Source of the DNA: DAOMOP01 sp035444405
Lineage (GTDB): Bacteria > Pseudomonadota > Gammaproteobacteria > Burkholderiales > Rhodocyclaceae
Reading direction: 5' to 3'
Assembly (NCBI GenBank): GCA_035444405.1
Contig: DAOMOP010000091.1
Span: 1 to 14,978 of the forward strand
Length of the DNA stretch: 14,978 nucleotides
The notes under the pieces are model-generated. The model was not told where the DNA came from. It made no database searches and worked only from the letters and a program-made list of their open reading frames with translations. The translations under genes were made by a program, and so were the position numbers. Each line of letters opens with the position of its first letter. The first letter of the stretch is position 1. Below, in pieces: positions 1-7,222 of this stretch.

Positions 1-1
1 G

Positions 2-295
2 ACCCGCTTCGGGCCGATGTTCCAGATCGAGCGCATGGGCGGGGCCTTCTGCCTGTGCGCGATGCGCGTGCCGGAGGCGGACTTCGCGCGCGTGACCGAG
101 CAGGTCAACGCATTCGCCGAGGTCGCGCACAACTACCGCCGCGAGCACGCATTCAACATGTGGTTCGTGCTCGCCACCGAGCGCCCCGAGGGCATCGCCG
201 ACACCGCCGCGCGCATCGAGGCGGCCACCGGCCTGCCGGTGTTCCTGTTCCCGAAGGAGCAGGAGTATTTCGTCGAAATGAAGCTGGAGGCATGA
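2..295 (+). CDS. nirG: Siroheme decarboxylase subunit, NirG/NirL-like (5' end missing)
   Basis: This is the C-terminal 97 residues of an AsnC/Lrp-fold protein whose start lies before the window. Such subunits decarboxylate the siroheme acetate side chains to give didecarboxysiroheme in cytoplasmic heme d1 synthesis. The visible part opens with T-R-F-G-P-M-F and E-R-M-G-G, typical of the NirD/L/G/H family. It continues with the conserved H-N-Y-R-R-E-H stretch (residues 43-49 of the fragment) followed by N-x-W-F, which carries the His, Tyr and Arg expected at the tetrapyrrole site. The reading frame runs open from base 2, so an ATG at 17 is internal. Its TGA overlaps the ATG of the next gene (ATGA at 292-295), indicating translational coupling. 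The position just before nirH suggests NirG, but NirL or the second half of a NirDL fusion cannot be excluded from this fragment. Confidence 0.82.
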   Translation, partial: TRFGPMFQIERMGGAFCLCAMRVPEADFARVTEQVNAFAEVAHNYRREHAFNMWFVLATERPEGIADTAARIEAATGLPVFLFPKEQEYFVEMKLEA

Positions 296-828
296 TGGGG
301 GCACCCGACCAGGCATCGCAGGACACACGCGGCGGCCCACCGGTCGACGACATCGACCGGCGCATCGTGCTGGTCACGCAGGGTGGCTTGCCGCTCGTGC
401 CGGCGCCGTACGATCAGGTCGCCGCCGAGCTCGGCATCCCGGTCGAGGAGCTCCTCGCACGCCTGCAGCGCATGCTCGACAGCGGACGCATCCGGCGCAT
501 TGGTGCCGTCCCCAACCACTATGCGATCGGCTATACGGCCAACGGCATGAGCGTGTGGGACGTCGACGACGCGCTCACCGACGCGGTCGGCGAGTTCGTC
601 GGCGCGCTCGACTACGTCACGCACTGCTACCGCCGCCCGCGCCGCCTGCCCGGCTGGCCGTACAACCTGTTCGCGATGGTGCACGGTCGCAATCGCGACA
701 CGGTGCGCCAGCAGGTCGAGGACATCGCCGATCTGCTCGCGACCCGCTTTCCCGGCGCCTGCCGCGGCCGCGACGTCTTGTTCTCGTCCGCGATCCTGAA
801 GAAGACCGGGCTGCGCATCGGCACATGA
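292..828 (+). CDS. nirH: Siroheme decarboxylase subunit NirH
   Basis: This 178-residue protein of the Lrp/AsnC fold works with NirD, NirL and NirG to convert siroheme to didecarboxysiroheme for heme d1. Residues about 18-72 form the helix-turn-helix-like N-terminal domain (D-D-I-D-R-R, then G-R-I-R-R-I-G-A-V). Residues about 80-175 form the ligand-binding domain, with H-C-Y-R-R at 111-115 and W-P-Y-N-L-F at 122-127. The end K-K-T-G-L-R-I is typical of the family. The start is ATG 292, overlapping the previous stop; ATG 295 is one codon further and equally possible. The full length matches the family (about 150-180 residues). It is followed by a 95-base gap and nirJ, the same order as in Pseudomonas nir clusters. 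NirG and NirH are close paralogues, so the H label rests mainly on its position next to nirJ. Confidence 0.88.
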   Translation: MMGAPDQASQDTRGGPPVDDIDRRIVLVTQGGLPLVPAPYDQVAAELGIPVEELLARLQRMLDSGRIRRIGAVPNHYAIGYTANGMSVWDVDDALTDAVGEFVGALDYVTHCYRRPRRLPGWPYNLFAMVHGRNRDTVRQQVEDIADLLATRFPGACRGRDVLFSSAILKKTGLRIGT

Positions 829-923
829 CACGGCGCGACACCCCGGCCGTTGCGCCCCTTGACGGCGGTCATTCCGCGCTGCGCGCGGCGGCGCTCTAAT
901 CGGCGTCATCACGGAGGCACCCG

Positions 924-2129
924 ATGTTTCGCATCTCACAATTCATCCGCGAGCTCGACCACCCGACGCCGGTCGGCCCGCGGCGCAATCCGCCCGGTCC
1001 GGTGGTGATCTGGAACCTGATCCGCCGCTGCAACCTCACCTGCAAGCACTGCTACTCGATCTCGGCCGACAGCGACTTTCCCGGCGAGCTCTCTACCGCC
1101 GACGTCCATCGCGTCATGGACGACCTGAAGGCGGCCCGCGTTCCGGTGCTGATCCTGTCGGGCGGCGAGCCGCTGCTGCGCCCGGACATCTTCGACATCG
1201 CGCGCCGCGCCAAGGAGATGGGCTTCTACGTCGGACTGTCGAGCAACGGTACGCTGATCGACGAGAACAACATCGACGCGATAGATGCGATCGGCTTCGA
1301 CTATGTCGGCGTCAGTCTGGACGGCATCGCCGGAACGCACGACAAATTCCGCCGCCTCGAAGGGGCCTTCGACGCCTCGATGGCGGGCATCCGCCTGTGT
1401 CTGGCGCGCGGCATCAAGGTCGGCGTGCGCTTCACGATGACCGAGGACAACGCGCACGACCTGCCCGGCCTGCTCGAGCTCGTCGAGGACGAGGGCATCG
1501 ACAAGTTCTATTTCTCGCACCTCAACTACGCCGGCCGCGGCAACAAGCACCGCGGCGACGACGCCCACCACCTGACCACGCGCCAGGCGATGGACCGGCT
1601 CTTCGAGACCTGTCTCGACCTGCACCGGCGCGGCATCGCGAAGGAGTTCGTGACCGGCAACAACGACGCGGACGGCGTCTACATGCTGCACTGGGTGCGC
1701 CGCCGCTTCCCCGAGCGTGCCGAGCACATCCGCGCCAAGCTCGTGCAGTGGGGCGGCAATGCGAGCGGCGTCAATGTCGCCAACATCGACAACCTGGGCA
1801 TCGTGCATCCGGACACGATGTGGTGGCATGTGCCGATCGGCAACGTGCGCGAGCGCCCCTTCGGCGAGATCTGGAACGACGTCTCGAATCCGCTGATGGC
1901 CGGACTCAAAGAGCACCCGCGCAAGCTGCACGGGCGCTGCGGCGAGTGCCACTACCTCGACATCTGCAACGGCAGCTCGCGCGTGCGTGCGCAACAGATC
2001 ACCGGCGATCCGTGGGCCGAGGATCCGGCCTGTTACCTCACCGACGAGGAAATCGGCGTCAGCGCGGCCGACTACGGCAACACGCGCGTGACGACGACGC
2101 CGTTCGTCCCGCGCCGCCGCTCGGCCTGA
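924..2129 (+). CDS. nirJ: Heme d1 biosynthesis radical SAM protein NirJ
   Basis: This 401-residue radical SAM enzyme acts on didecarboxysiroheme in the cytoplasm, where the family is thought to remove propionate side chains so that the keto groups of heme d1 can form. The [4Fe-4S]/SAM motif is C36-x3-C40-x2-C43. The SAM-binding G-G-E-P follows in L-S-G-G-E-P-L-L. A C-terminal SPASM-like region holds C339, C342, C348 and C370, suggesting a second cluster. The length matches NirJ (about 390-400). A good ribosome site, GGAGG at 913-917, lies 6 bases before ATG 924. The gene follows nirH in the same direction and is separated from nirN by 138 bases. MoaA/PqqE-type SPASM proteins share the architecture, but the W-N-L-x-R-R-C-N-L-x-C-x-H-C-Y-S signature and the nir context make NirJ very likely. 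Confidence 0.95.
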   Translation: MFRISQFIRELDHPTPVGPRRNPPGPVVIWNLIRRCNLTCKHCYSISADSDFPGELSTADVHRVMDDLKAARVPVLILSGGEPLLRPDIFDIARRAKEMGFYVGLSSNGTLIDENNIDAIDAIGFDYVGVSLDGIAGTHDKFRRLEGAFDASMAGIRLCLARGIKVGVRFTMTEDNAHDLPGLLELVEDEGIDKFYFSHLNYAGRGNKHRGDDAHHLTTRQAMDRLFETCLDLHRRGIAKEFVTGNNDADGVYMLHWVRRRFPERAEHIRAKLVQWGGNASGVNVANIDNLGIVHPDTMWWHVPIGNVRERPFGEIWNDVSNPLMAGLKEHPRKLHGRCGECHYLDICNGSSRVRAQQITGDPWAEDPACYLTDEEIGVSAADYGNTRVTTTPFVPRRRSA

Positions 2130-2223
2130 GTGGCCGCAGCGCCCCGGCCGCGGGCACGATTCGATTCGCGACGGCGGACGACCTGTATCGATGACGCGGG
2201 GGATCACCGCCCCGCCCGGACCA

Positions 2224-2243
2224 CCGCGCCGCGATCGGCGCGG
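2224..2243 (+). repeat. Inverted repeat in the nirJ-nirN gap
   Basis: A perfect 8-bp stem, CCGCGCCG and CGGCGCGG, encloses a 4-base CGAT loop in the 138-base gap between nirJ and nirN, 24 bases before the nirN start. No T-run follows, so it is not a standard intrinsic terminator. It could stabilise or process the nir transcript, or be chance in GC-rich DNA. Confidence 0.4.
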
Positions 2244-2267
2244 CTCGACTGCGGAGCCAGTTTGGAC

Positions 2268-3908
2268 ATGAAACGATTCACACCGCGCACCTTCGCCCCT
2301 GCCCCGACCGCCCGACCTGGTGCGTCCGCGCACTTGCCCGCGCGGTCGCTTGCCGGTGCCGCCTCGGTGGCGCTGCTCGCGGCACTATTGTGGGCAAGTC
2401 CCGCTACCCGCGCCGCCGCCCCCGACGACACGATGACCGACTACGTGCGCCACTGCGCCGAATGTCACGGCGTCGACCGGCTCGGCGGCATGGGGCCGGC
2501 GCTGCTGCCGGAAAACCTCGCCCGACTGCGCAAGACCGAAGCGATCAAGGCGATCCGCGATGGACTCGCGGCGACGCAGATGCCCGCCTTCGGCGAGACG
2601 CTCGGCGACGCGCGCATCGCCGCGATCGCCGAGCTGATCTACACGCCGATCGTGCCGTCGCCGCAATGGACCGAGGACGACATCCGCGCCTCGCGCATCG
2701 TCCGTGTCGATCCGGCGACGCTGTCCGACCAGCCGGTGTTCGACGCCGATCCGCTGAATCTCTTTCTTGTCGTCGAGACCGGTGACCACCACGTGTCGGT
2801 GCTCGACGGCGACCGCCTCGAGCCGATCCACCGCTTCCAGAGCCGCTACGCGCTGCACGGCGGGCCGAAGTTCGCCGCCGGCGGCCGCTACGTGTTCTTC
2901 GGTTCGCGCGACGGCTGGGTGACCAAGTTCGACCTGTGGAACCTCAAGGTCGTCGCCGAGATCCGCGCCGGCATCAACACCCGAAACGTGGCCGTCTCGC
3001 CCGACGGCGACTACGTCGCGGTGGCGAACTATCTGCCTCACACGCTGGTGCTGCTCGACGGCGAGCTGAATCTGCTGAAATCGCTCGTGGTCGCCGACAA
3101 GGACGGCAAGAAGACCTCGCGCGTGTCGGCCGTCTACGAGGCGACACCGCGCAAGTCCTTCGTTGCCGCGCTGAAGGACGTGCCCGAGGTGTGGGAGATC
3201 AGCTTCGACCCGAAGGCCGAGGACATCCCGACCGGCTTCGTCCATGACTACAAGCTGCGCGAAGGCAGCTTCATCCCGGGCTATCTGAATCCGCGCCGCA
3301 CCGTGGTGTCGGACGTGCTCGACGACTTCTTCTTCACGCAGGACTACTCGCTGCTGATGGGCGCGTCGCGCTCCGGCGTCGGCCAGGTCGTGAGCCTGGA
3401 TGCGCGCATGCGTATCGCCGACCTGCCGCTCGAAGGCATGCCGCATCTGGGCTCGGGCATCACGTTCGAATACCAGGGCCGGCGCGTGATGGCGAGCACC
3501 AACCTGCAGGCGGCCGAGGTCACGGTGATCGACCTCGACGACTTCAGCGTCGTCAAGCGCATCCCGACGCGCGGGCCGGGCTTCTTCCTGCGCAGCCACG
3601 AGAACAGCCGCTACGCCTTCGTCGATTCGATGATGAGCCCCGAGTTCAAGAACCACTTGCAGGTCATCGACAAGCAGAGCCTCGAGGTCGTCAAGGAACT
3701 GACCGCCCCGCCCGGCCAGACGCTCGCGCACATCGAGTTCACGCGCGACGGCCGCTACGCGCTCGCCAGCCTGTGGGAGCACGACGGTGCGATCATCGTC
3801 TTCGACGCCGAAACCCTCGAGGAGGTCAAGCGCATCCCGATGAAGAAGCCGGTCGGCAAGTACAACGTGTGGAACAAGATCACGCGCGAGGAAGGCACCA
3901 GCCACTGA
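2268..3908 (+). CDS. nirN: Cytochrome c/d1 protein NirN, dihydro-heme d1 dehydrogenase
   Basis: This 546-residue periplasmic protein is homologous to cytochrome cd1 nitrite reductase. NirN binds dihydro-heme d1, oxidises the propionate to the acrylate of mature heme d1, and helps deliver the cofactor to NirS. A hydrophobic stretch at residues about 30-50 is a Sec signal, preceded by a long Pro/Ala/Arg-rich stretch. The class I cytochrome c domain follows, with C63-x2-C66-H67 and M105 (T-Q-M-P-A-F-G) as candidate sixth ligand. The d1-type eight-bladed propeller covers about 150-546. H197 in Y-A-L-H-G-G sits where d1-binding His residues occur, and H393 is another candidate ligand. The end G-K-Y-N-V-W-N-K-I-T-R is NirN-like. 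ATG 2268 was chosen because the frame upstream to 2130 is Arg-rich and non-coding in character. NirS is excluded by the nirJ-linked position and by the sequence of the ends. NirF is excluded because it lacks a cytochrome c domain. Confidence 0.9.
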   Translation: MKRFTPRTFAPAPTARPGASAHLPARSLAGAASVALLAALLWASPATRAAAPDDTMTDYVRHCAECHGVDRLGGMGPALLPENLARLRKTEAIKAIRDGLAATQMPAFGETLGDARIAAIAELIYTPIVPSPQWTEDDIRASRIVRVDPATLSDQPVFDADPLNLFLVVETGDHHVSVLDGDRLEPIHRFQSRYALHGGPKFAAGGRYVFFGSRDGWVTKFDLWNLKVVAEIRAGINTRNVAVSPDGDYVAVANYLPHTLVLLDGELNLLKSLVVADKDGKKTSRVSAVYEATPRKSFVAALKDVPEVWEISFDPKAEDIPTGFVHDYKLREGSFIPGYLNPRRTVVSDVLDDFFFTQDYSLLMGASRSGVGQVVSLDARMRIADLPLEGMPHLGSGITFEYQGRRVMASTNLQAAEVTVIDLDDFSVVKRIPTRGPGFFLRSHENSRYAFVDSMMSPEFKNHLQVIDKQSLEVVKELTAPPGQTLAHIEFTRDGRYALASLWEHDGAIIVFDAETLEEVKRIPMKKPVGKYNVWNKITREEGTSH

Positions 3909-3916
3909 GCTCGTTC

Positions 3917-3940
3917 AGGCCGGGCGCGCGCGCCCGGCCT
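3917..3940 (+). terminator. Stem-loop after nirN, possible end of the nir operon
   Basis: A perfect 24-base palindrome with arms starting AGGCCGGGCG lies 8 bases after the nirN stop. It would fold into a strong GC hairpin (about 10 bp with a small loop). No U-tract follows, so intrinsic termination would be weak. It may be a Rho-assisted terminator or a 3'-end stabiliser. The next gene starts 162 bases further and has its own ribosome site, in keeping with a transcript boundary here. Confidence 0.45.
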
Positions 3941-4102
3941 GCCCGCACGCAATCGGATCGATCGCTCCGTCGTGCGGGCTTTGTCGACGGGCGGCAGCGC
4001 CCCGACAGCCGGCCGACCGGGCCCGTGCTCGGCAGCGGCGGTCGCGAAGACCGTCGCGAGGCTCTAGACTGGTAGTCTCGTCACCCGATCGGAGCCGAAG
4101 CC

Positions 4103-5218
4103 ATGACCATCAAGTCACGCGCCGCCGTCGCCTTCGCACCCAGGGAGCCGCTGCAGATCGTCGAGGTGGACGTCGCGCCGCCGAAAAAGGGCGAAGTGCT
4201 CGTGCGCATCGTCGCGACCGGCGTTTGCCATACCGATGCCTACACCTTGTCCGGCGACGACCCGGAAGGCATCTTTCCGGCCATTCTCGGCCACGAAGGC
4301 GGCGGCATCGTCGAGGCGCTCGGCGAGGGCGTGAGCTCGCTCGCCGTCGGCGACCACGTCATCCCGCTCTACACCGCCGAATGCCGCGAGTGCAAGTTCT
4401 GCACGTCCGGCAAGACCAACCTGTGCCAGGCCGTGCGCGCCACCCAAGGCAAGGGCTTGATGCCCGACGGCACGACCCGCTTCTCGTACCGCGGCCAGCC
4501 CATCCACCACTACATGGGCACGTCCACGTTCTCCGAATACACGGTGGTACCCGAGATCTCGCTCGCGAAGATTCCGGCCGACGCACCGCTCGAAAAAGTG
4601 TGCCTGCTCGGCTGCGGCGTGACCACCGGCATCGGCGCGGTGCTCAACACCGCGAAGGTCGAGGCCGGTGCGACGGTGGCGATCTTCGGCCTCGGCGGCA
4701 TCGGTCTCGCCGCGATCATCGGCGCGAAGATGGCCAAGGCCTCGCGCATCATCGGCATCGACGTGAACCCGGAGAAGTTCGCCATCGCGACCCGGCTCGG
4801 CGCCACCGAGTGCGTGAATCCGAACGATTTCGACAAGCCGATCCAGGACGTAGTCATCGAGATGACCGACGGCGGCGTCGATTACTCGTTCGAGTGCGTC
4901 GGCAACGTGAAGCTGATGCGCGCCGCCCTCGAATGCTGCCACAAGGGCTGGGGCGAATCGACGATCATCGGCGTGGCCGGCGCAGGCCAGGAGATCAGCA
5001 CGCGTCCGTTCCAGCTCGTCACCGGTCGTGTCTGGCGCGGCAGCGCCTTCGGCGGCGTCAAAGGGCGTACCGAGCTGCCCGGCTACGTGAAGAGAGCACA
5101 ACAGGGCGAGATCCCGCTCGACGTGTTCATCACGCACAATCTGCCGCTCGCGGACATCAACCGCGCCTTCGAGCTGATGCACGAAGGCAGGAGCATCCGC
5201 AGCGTGATCCACTTCTGA
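4103..5218 (+). CDS. frmA: S-(hydroxymethyl)glutathione dehydrogenase / class III alcohol dehydrogenase
   Basis: This 371-residue cytosolic zinc enzyme oxidises S-hydroxymethylglutathione, formed spontaneously from formaldehyde and glutathione, to S-formylglutathione using NAD+. The same class reduces S-nitrosoglutathione. Catalytic zinc ligands are C42, H64 (G-H-E-G-G) and C171 (G-C-G-V-T-T-G). Structural zinc ligands are C94, C97, C100 and C108. The Rossmann motif G-L-G-G-I-G is at 196-201, with D220 at the end of beta-2 specifying NAD. R112 in V-R-A-T-Q-G-K-G matches the anion-binding Arg that marks class III enzymes. The length equals the family norm. GGAG at 4091-4094 lies 8 bases before ATG 4103. 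The hydrolase for its product follows 49 bases later. Also called adhC, adhI or flhA in other species. Confidence 0.97.
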   Translation: MTIKSRAAVAFAPREPLQIVEVDVAPPKKGEVLVRIVATGVCHTDAYTLSGDDPEGIFPAILGHEGGGIVEALGEGVSSLAVGDHVIPLYTAECRECKFCTSGKTNLCQAVRATQGKGLMPDGTTRFSYRGQPIHHYMGTSTFSEYTVVPEISLAKIPADAPLEKVCLLGCGVTTGIGAVLNTAKVEAGATVAIFGLGGIGLAAIIGAKMAKASRIIGIDVNPEKFAIATRLGATECVNPNDFDKPIQDVVIEMTDGGVDYSFECVGNVKLMRAALECCHKGWGESTIIGVAGAGQEISTRPFQLVTGRVWRGSAFGGVKGRTELPGYVKRAQQGEIPLDVFITHNLPLADINRAFELMHEGRSIRSVIHF

Positions 5219-5227
5219 TGCGTCCGC

Positions 5228-5247
5228 CGGGGTGCATGAGCACCCCG
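5228..5247 (+). repeat. Stem-loop between frmA and fghA
   Basis: CGGGGTGC and GCACCCCG form an 8-bp perfect stem with a 4-base ATGA loop. It begins 9 bases after the frmA stop and ends 7 bases before the GGGAGG ribosome site of the next gene. It could adjust expression of the second gene or protect the frmA message 3' end. It has no U-tract and is unlikely to stop transcription fully. Confidence 0.4.
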
Positions 5248-5267
5248 CCACTGCGGGAGGATCGTGC

Positions 5268-6113
5268 ATGAGTCTCGAAAGACTGTCCTGCCAGAGCTGC
5301 TTCGGCGGGCGGGTCGAGCGCTGGCGCCATCGGTCGCGCACGCTCGACTGCGACATGGTTTTCGCCATCTATCTGCCCCCGCAGGCCGGACACGGCGGCC
5401 GCCTGCCGGCGCTGTACTGGCTGTCCGGGCTGACCTGCACGGACGAGAACTTCATGCAGAAGGCCGGCGCGCAGCGCATCGCGGCCGAGCTCGGCCTCGT
5501 GCTGATCGCACCCGACACCAGCCCGCGCGGGCCAGGCGTGCCGGGCGACCCGGACGGCGGCTGGGATTTCGGCCACGGCGCGGGCTTCTACGTGAACGCG
5601 ACCGAAGCGCCGTGGGCACGCCACTACCGCATGCACGACTACGTCGTGGACGAGCTTCCGGCCCTCGTCGAGGCGAACTTCCCGGTGTCCGACCGGCGCG
5701 GCATCAGCGGGCACTCGATGGGCGGGCATGGCGCGCTGGTCTGCGCGCTGCGCAATCCCGGCCGCTACCGTTCGGTGTCGGCTTTCGCGCCGATCGCCAA
5801 CCCGATGAACTGCCCATGGGGCCGCAAGGCGTTCTCGCGCTTTCTCGGCGAAGACCCGGCACGCTGGCGCGCATGGGACGCGAGCGAGCTGATCGCCGAG
5901 GCCCGCGAGCGGCTGCCCTTGCTGATCGACCAGGGCGCGCACGACGGCTTTCTTGCCGAGCAGCTCAAGCCCGAGGCGCTCGAACGGGCAGCGCGGGCGG
6001 TCGCTCACCCGCTGACGCTGCGCATGCGGCCCGGCTACGACCACAGCTACTACTTCATTGCGACCTTCATCGACGACCATCTGCGCCACCATGCGCAGGC
6101 GCTGGCTGCCTGA
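5268..6113 (+). CDS. fghA: S-formylglutathione hydrolase
   Basis: This 281-residue alpha/beta-hydrolase (esterase D family) splits S-formylglutathione into formate and glutathione, the second step of glutathione-dependent formaldehyde removal. The nucleophile is S150 in G-H-S-M-G-G. D226 and H259 (G-Y-D-H-S) complete the triad at positions close to those of human esterase D. W-L-S-G-L-T-C-T-D-E-N-F at 51-62 and A-P-D-T-S-P-R-G at 81-88 are family signatures. The length is typical. ATG 5268 was chosen for the GGGAGG at 5255-5260, 7 bases upstream; an in-frame GTG at 5232 would add 12 residues without support. It forms a unit with the dehydrogenase before it and is convergent with a Crp/Fnr regulator gene. 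Confidence 0.96.
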   Translation: MSLERLSCQSCFGGRVERWRHRSRTLDCDMVFAIYLPPQAGHGGRLPALYWLSGLTCTDENFMQKAGAQRIAAELGLVLIAPDTSPRGPGVPGDPDGGWDFGHGAGFYVNATEAPWARHYRMHDYVVDELPALVEANFPVSDRRGISGHSMGGHGALVCALRNPGRYRSVSAFAPIANPMNCPWGRKAFSRFLGEDPARWRAWDASELIAEARERLPLLIDQGAHDGFLAEQLKPEALERAARAVAHPLTLRMRPGYDHSYYFIATFIDDHLRHHAQALAA

Positions 6114-6156
6114 GCTCCGCCGGTCGCCGTGCTGCACCCGCATGAGCCGGGGCCGC

Positions 6157-6171
6157 GGTGCCGCGGGCACC
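6157..6171. terminator. Short hairpin between convergent genes
   Basis: GGTGCC and GGCACC flank a 3-base GCG loop in the 57-base gap between the 3' ends of fghA (+) and the Crp/Fnr gene (-). It touches the regulator stop codon. It could help end either transcript, but there is no T-tract on either side, so this is tentative. Confidence 0.25.
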
Positions 6172-6947
6172 TAGCCGAGGCTCATGCGCAGCTTCTCGAT
6201 GTCGACGATGTGAATGGTGCGCCCTTCGACCTCGATCAGGCCGGCCTCGATGAGCTCGTGCAGGATGCGCGAGAAGTGCTCCTGAGTGAGGTTCAGGCGC
6301 GACGCGATGGTGCCTTTGCTGGTCGGCAGGCGGATCGTCACGCGGCCGCGCGAGGTCGCCTCGCCCCCGTCCATTTCTTCCTCGCGCAACAGGTAACCGA
6401 TGATGCGGTCGCGCCCCGAGCGCAGCGAATAGGTTTCGACGTCGGCAATCAGATGATGCAGGCGCTGCGACAGGCCCGCGATGATGGAGCGGCAGAACAT
6501 CGGATCGCGGTTCATCTCCTCGAACACGACGACTTTCGAGATGTGCAGCAGCCGGCACTCCGACAAGGCCTGCGCCATGACGACATAGGGCTTGTCCATG
6601 AACATCACCGCCTCGCCGAAGGTGTGGCCGGGGCGGATGATCTCGATGACTTTCTCGTGACCGTCCGAGGACGTGAAGGCGAGCTTGACCTGGCCGGAAA
6701 GCAGCAGGTGGAAGCCGTGGCAGGGATCACCGCGGTGAAACAGCACCGCACCGCGCTCGAAACGCTGCTCGCGCACCCCGCGTGCAAAACGCGCGATCTC
6801 GGCATTGCTGAGGCCGTTGAGCAGCGGCACGTGCGCAAGCAGCCTGCAAATCCTGCCGTGGTCGGGATTCGCATCGACGCTGGCGTCGTCGGTCGGGGCC
6901 GCGCCGGCAACGCCCTGGATTTCCGACAGACAGTCGATCCCCCTCAT
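6171..6947 (-). CDS. Crp/Fnr-family transcriptional regulator, DNR-like
   Basis: This 258-residue regulator has a cyclic-nucleotide-like sensor domain (about 35-150, with R-F-E-R-G-A-V-L-F and the G-x-x-F-G-E-A turn), a long dimer helix (about 150-185) and a winged helix-turn-helix (about 205-245). The recognition helix T-Q-E-H-F-S-R-I-L carries E223, S226 and R227, the E-x2-S-R pattern of FNR and DNR proteins that bind TTGAT-N4-ATCAA. Cysteines are at 6, 34, 76, 131 and 152, not in the spacing of the FNR oxygen-sensing cluster. This favours the DNR/NnrR (NO-sensing) branch, and proximity to nir genes agrees. ATG 6947 is preceded by GAGGTGA 4 bases upstream; longer in-frame starts give an Arg/Ala-rich leader and are rejected. 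No TTGAT-N4-ATCAA site was seen in the window, so targets are probably outside it. Confidence 0.88.
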   Translation of the reverse strand: MRGIDCLSEIQGVAGAAPTDDASVDANPDHGRICRLLAHVPLLNGLSNAEIARFARGVREQRFERGAVLFHRGDPCHGFHLLLSGQVKLAFTSSDGHEKVIEIIRPGHTFGEAVMFMDKPYVVMAQALSECRLLHISKVVVFEEMNRDPMFCRSIIAGLSQRLHHLIADVETYSLRSGRDRIIGYLLREEEMDGGEATSRGRVTIRLPTSKGTIASRLNLTQEHFSRILHELIEAGLIEVEGRTIHIVDIEKLRMSLG

Positions 6948-7112
6948 CAGGTCACCTCGCAAGCCGAAGCGCCGGACCACGGCGCGCGCAACTGCGCCCA
7001 GGTCGGCTGCGCACGCCCGGGCCGCGACACGCGTTCCCGGGAAGACCACGACACGAGTCCGCGCTGGCGCCGCCGCGCAGCTGCGTGACAAGGGGGTGAA
7101 CGAACATGGTGC

Positions 7113-7158
7113 TAGCGCTAATCATCATGATCGCAGTCTAAGTAGTGGTACCCGTACC
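7113..7158. promoter_or_regulatory. Palindrome-rich, AT-richer segment upstream of the Crp/Fnr gene
   Basis: The 275-base gap between the regulator start (6947) and the DUF457 gene end (7223) is GC-rich except here. Three small palindromes are spaced closely: TAGCGCTA (7113-7120), ATCATGAT (7124-7131) and GGTAC-CC-GTACC (7147-7158). The segment lies about 170-210 bases before the regulator ATG on the minus strand, so it may hold its promoter and operators. I could not assign -35 and -10 boxes. The rest of the gap shows nothing recognisable. Confidence 0.3.
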
Positions 7159-7222
7159 GACCTTGACGATGGACAAGTGCCTCGCCCCCCTCCGGACCCA
7201 TCGGCGCGCCTGCCCGCCTGCC

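Noticed and set aside
2130..2267. Upstream extension of nirN to a GTG at 2130
   Set aside because: The added 46 residues are Arg/Pro-rich, and would bury the signal peptide deep inside the protein. ATG 2268 gives an exported cytochrome.
936..5368. Long minus-strand frames opposite nirJ, nirN and frmA (936-2333, 2385-3905, 4115-5368)
   Set aside because: They have the same Arg/Ala/Val/Asp-rich shadow composition, no ribosome sites and no motifs, while the opposite strand encodes intact conserved proteins.
6129..7088. Plus-strand frame of 319 codons opposite the Crp/Fnr gene
   Set aside because: The minus-strand protein has full sensor and helix-turn-helix domains and a ribosome site; the plus frame has neither motifs nor plausible composition.
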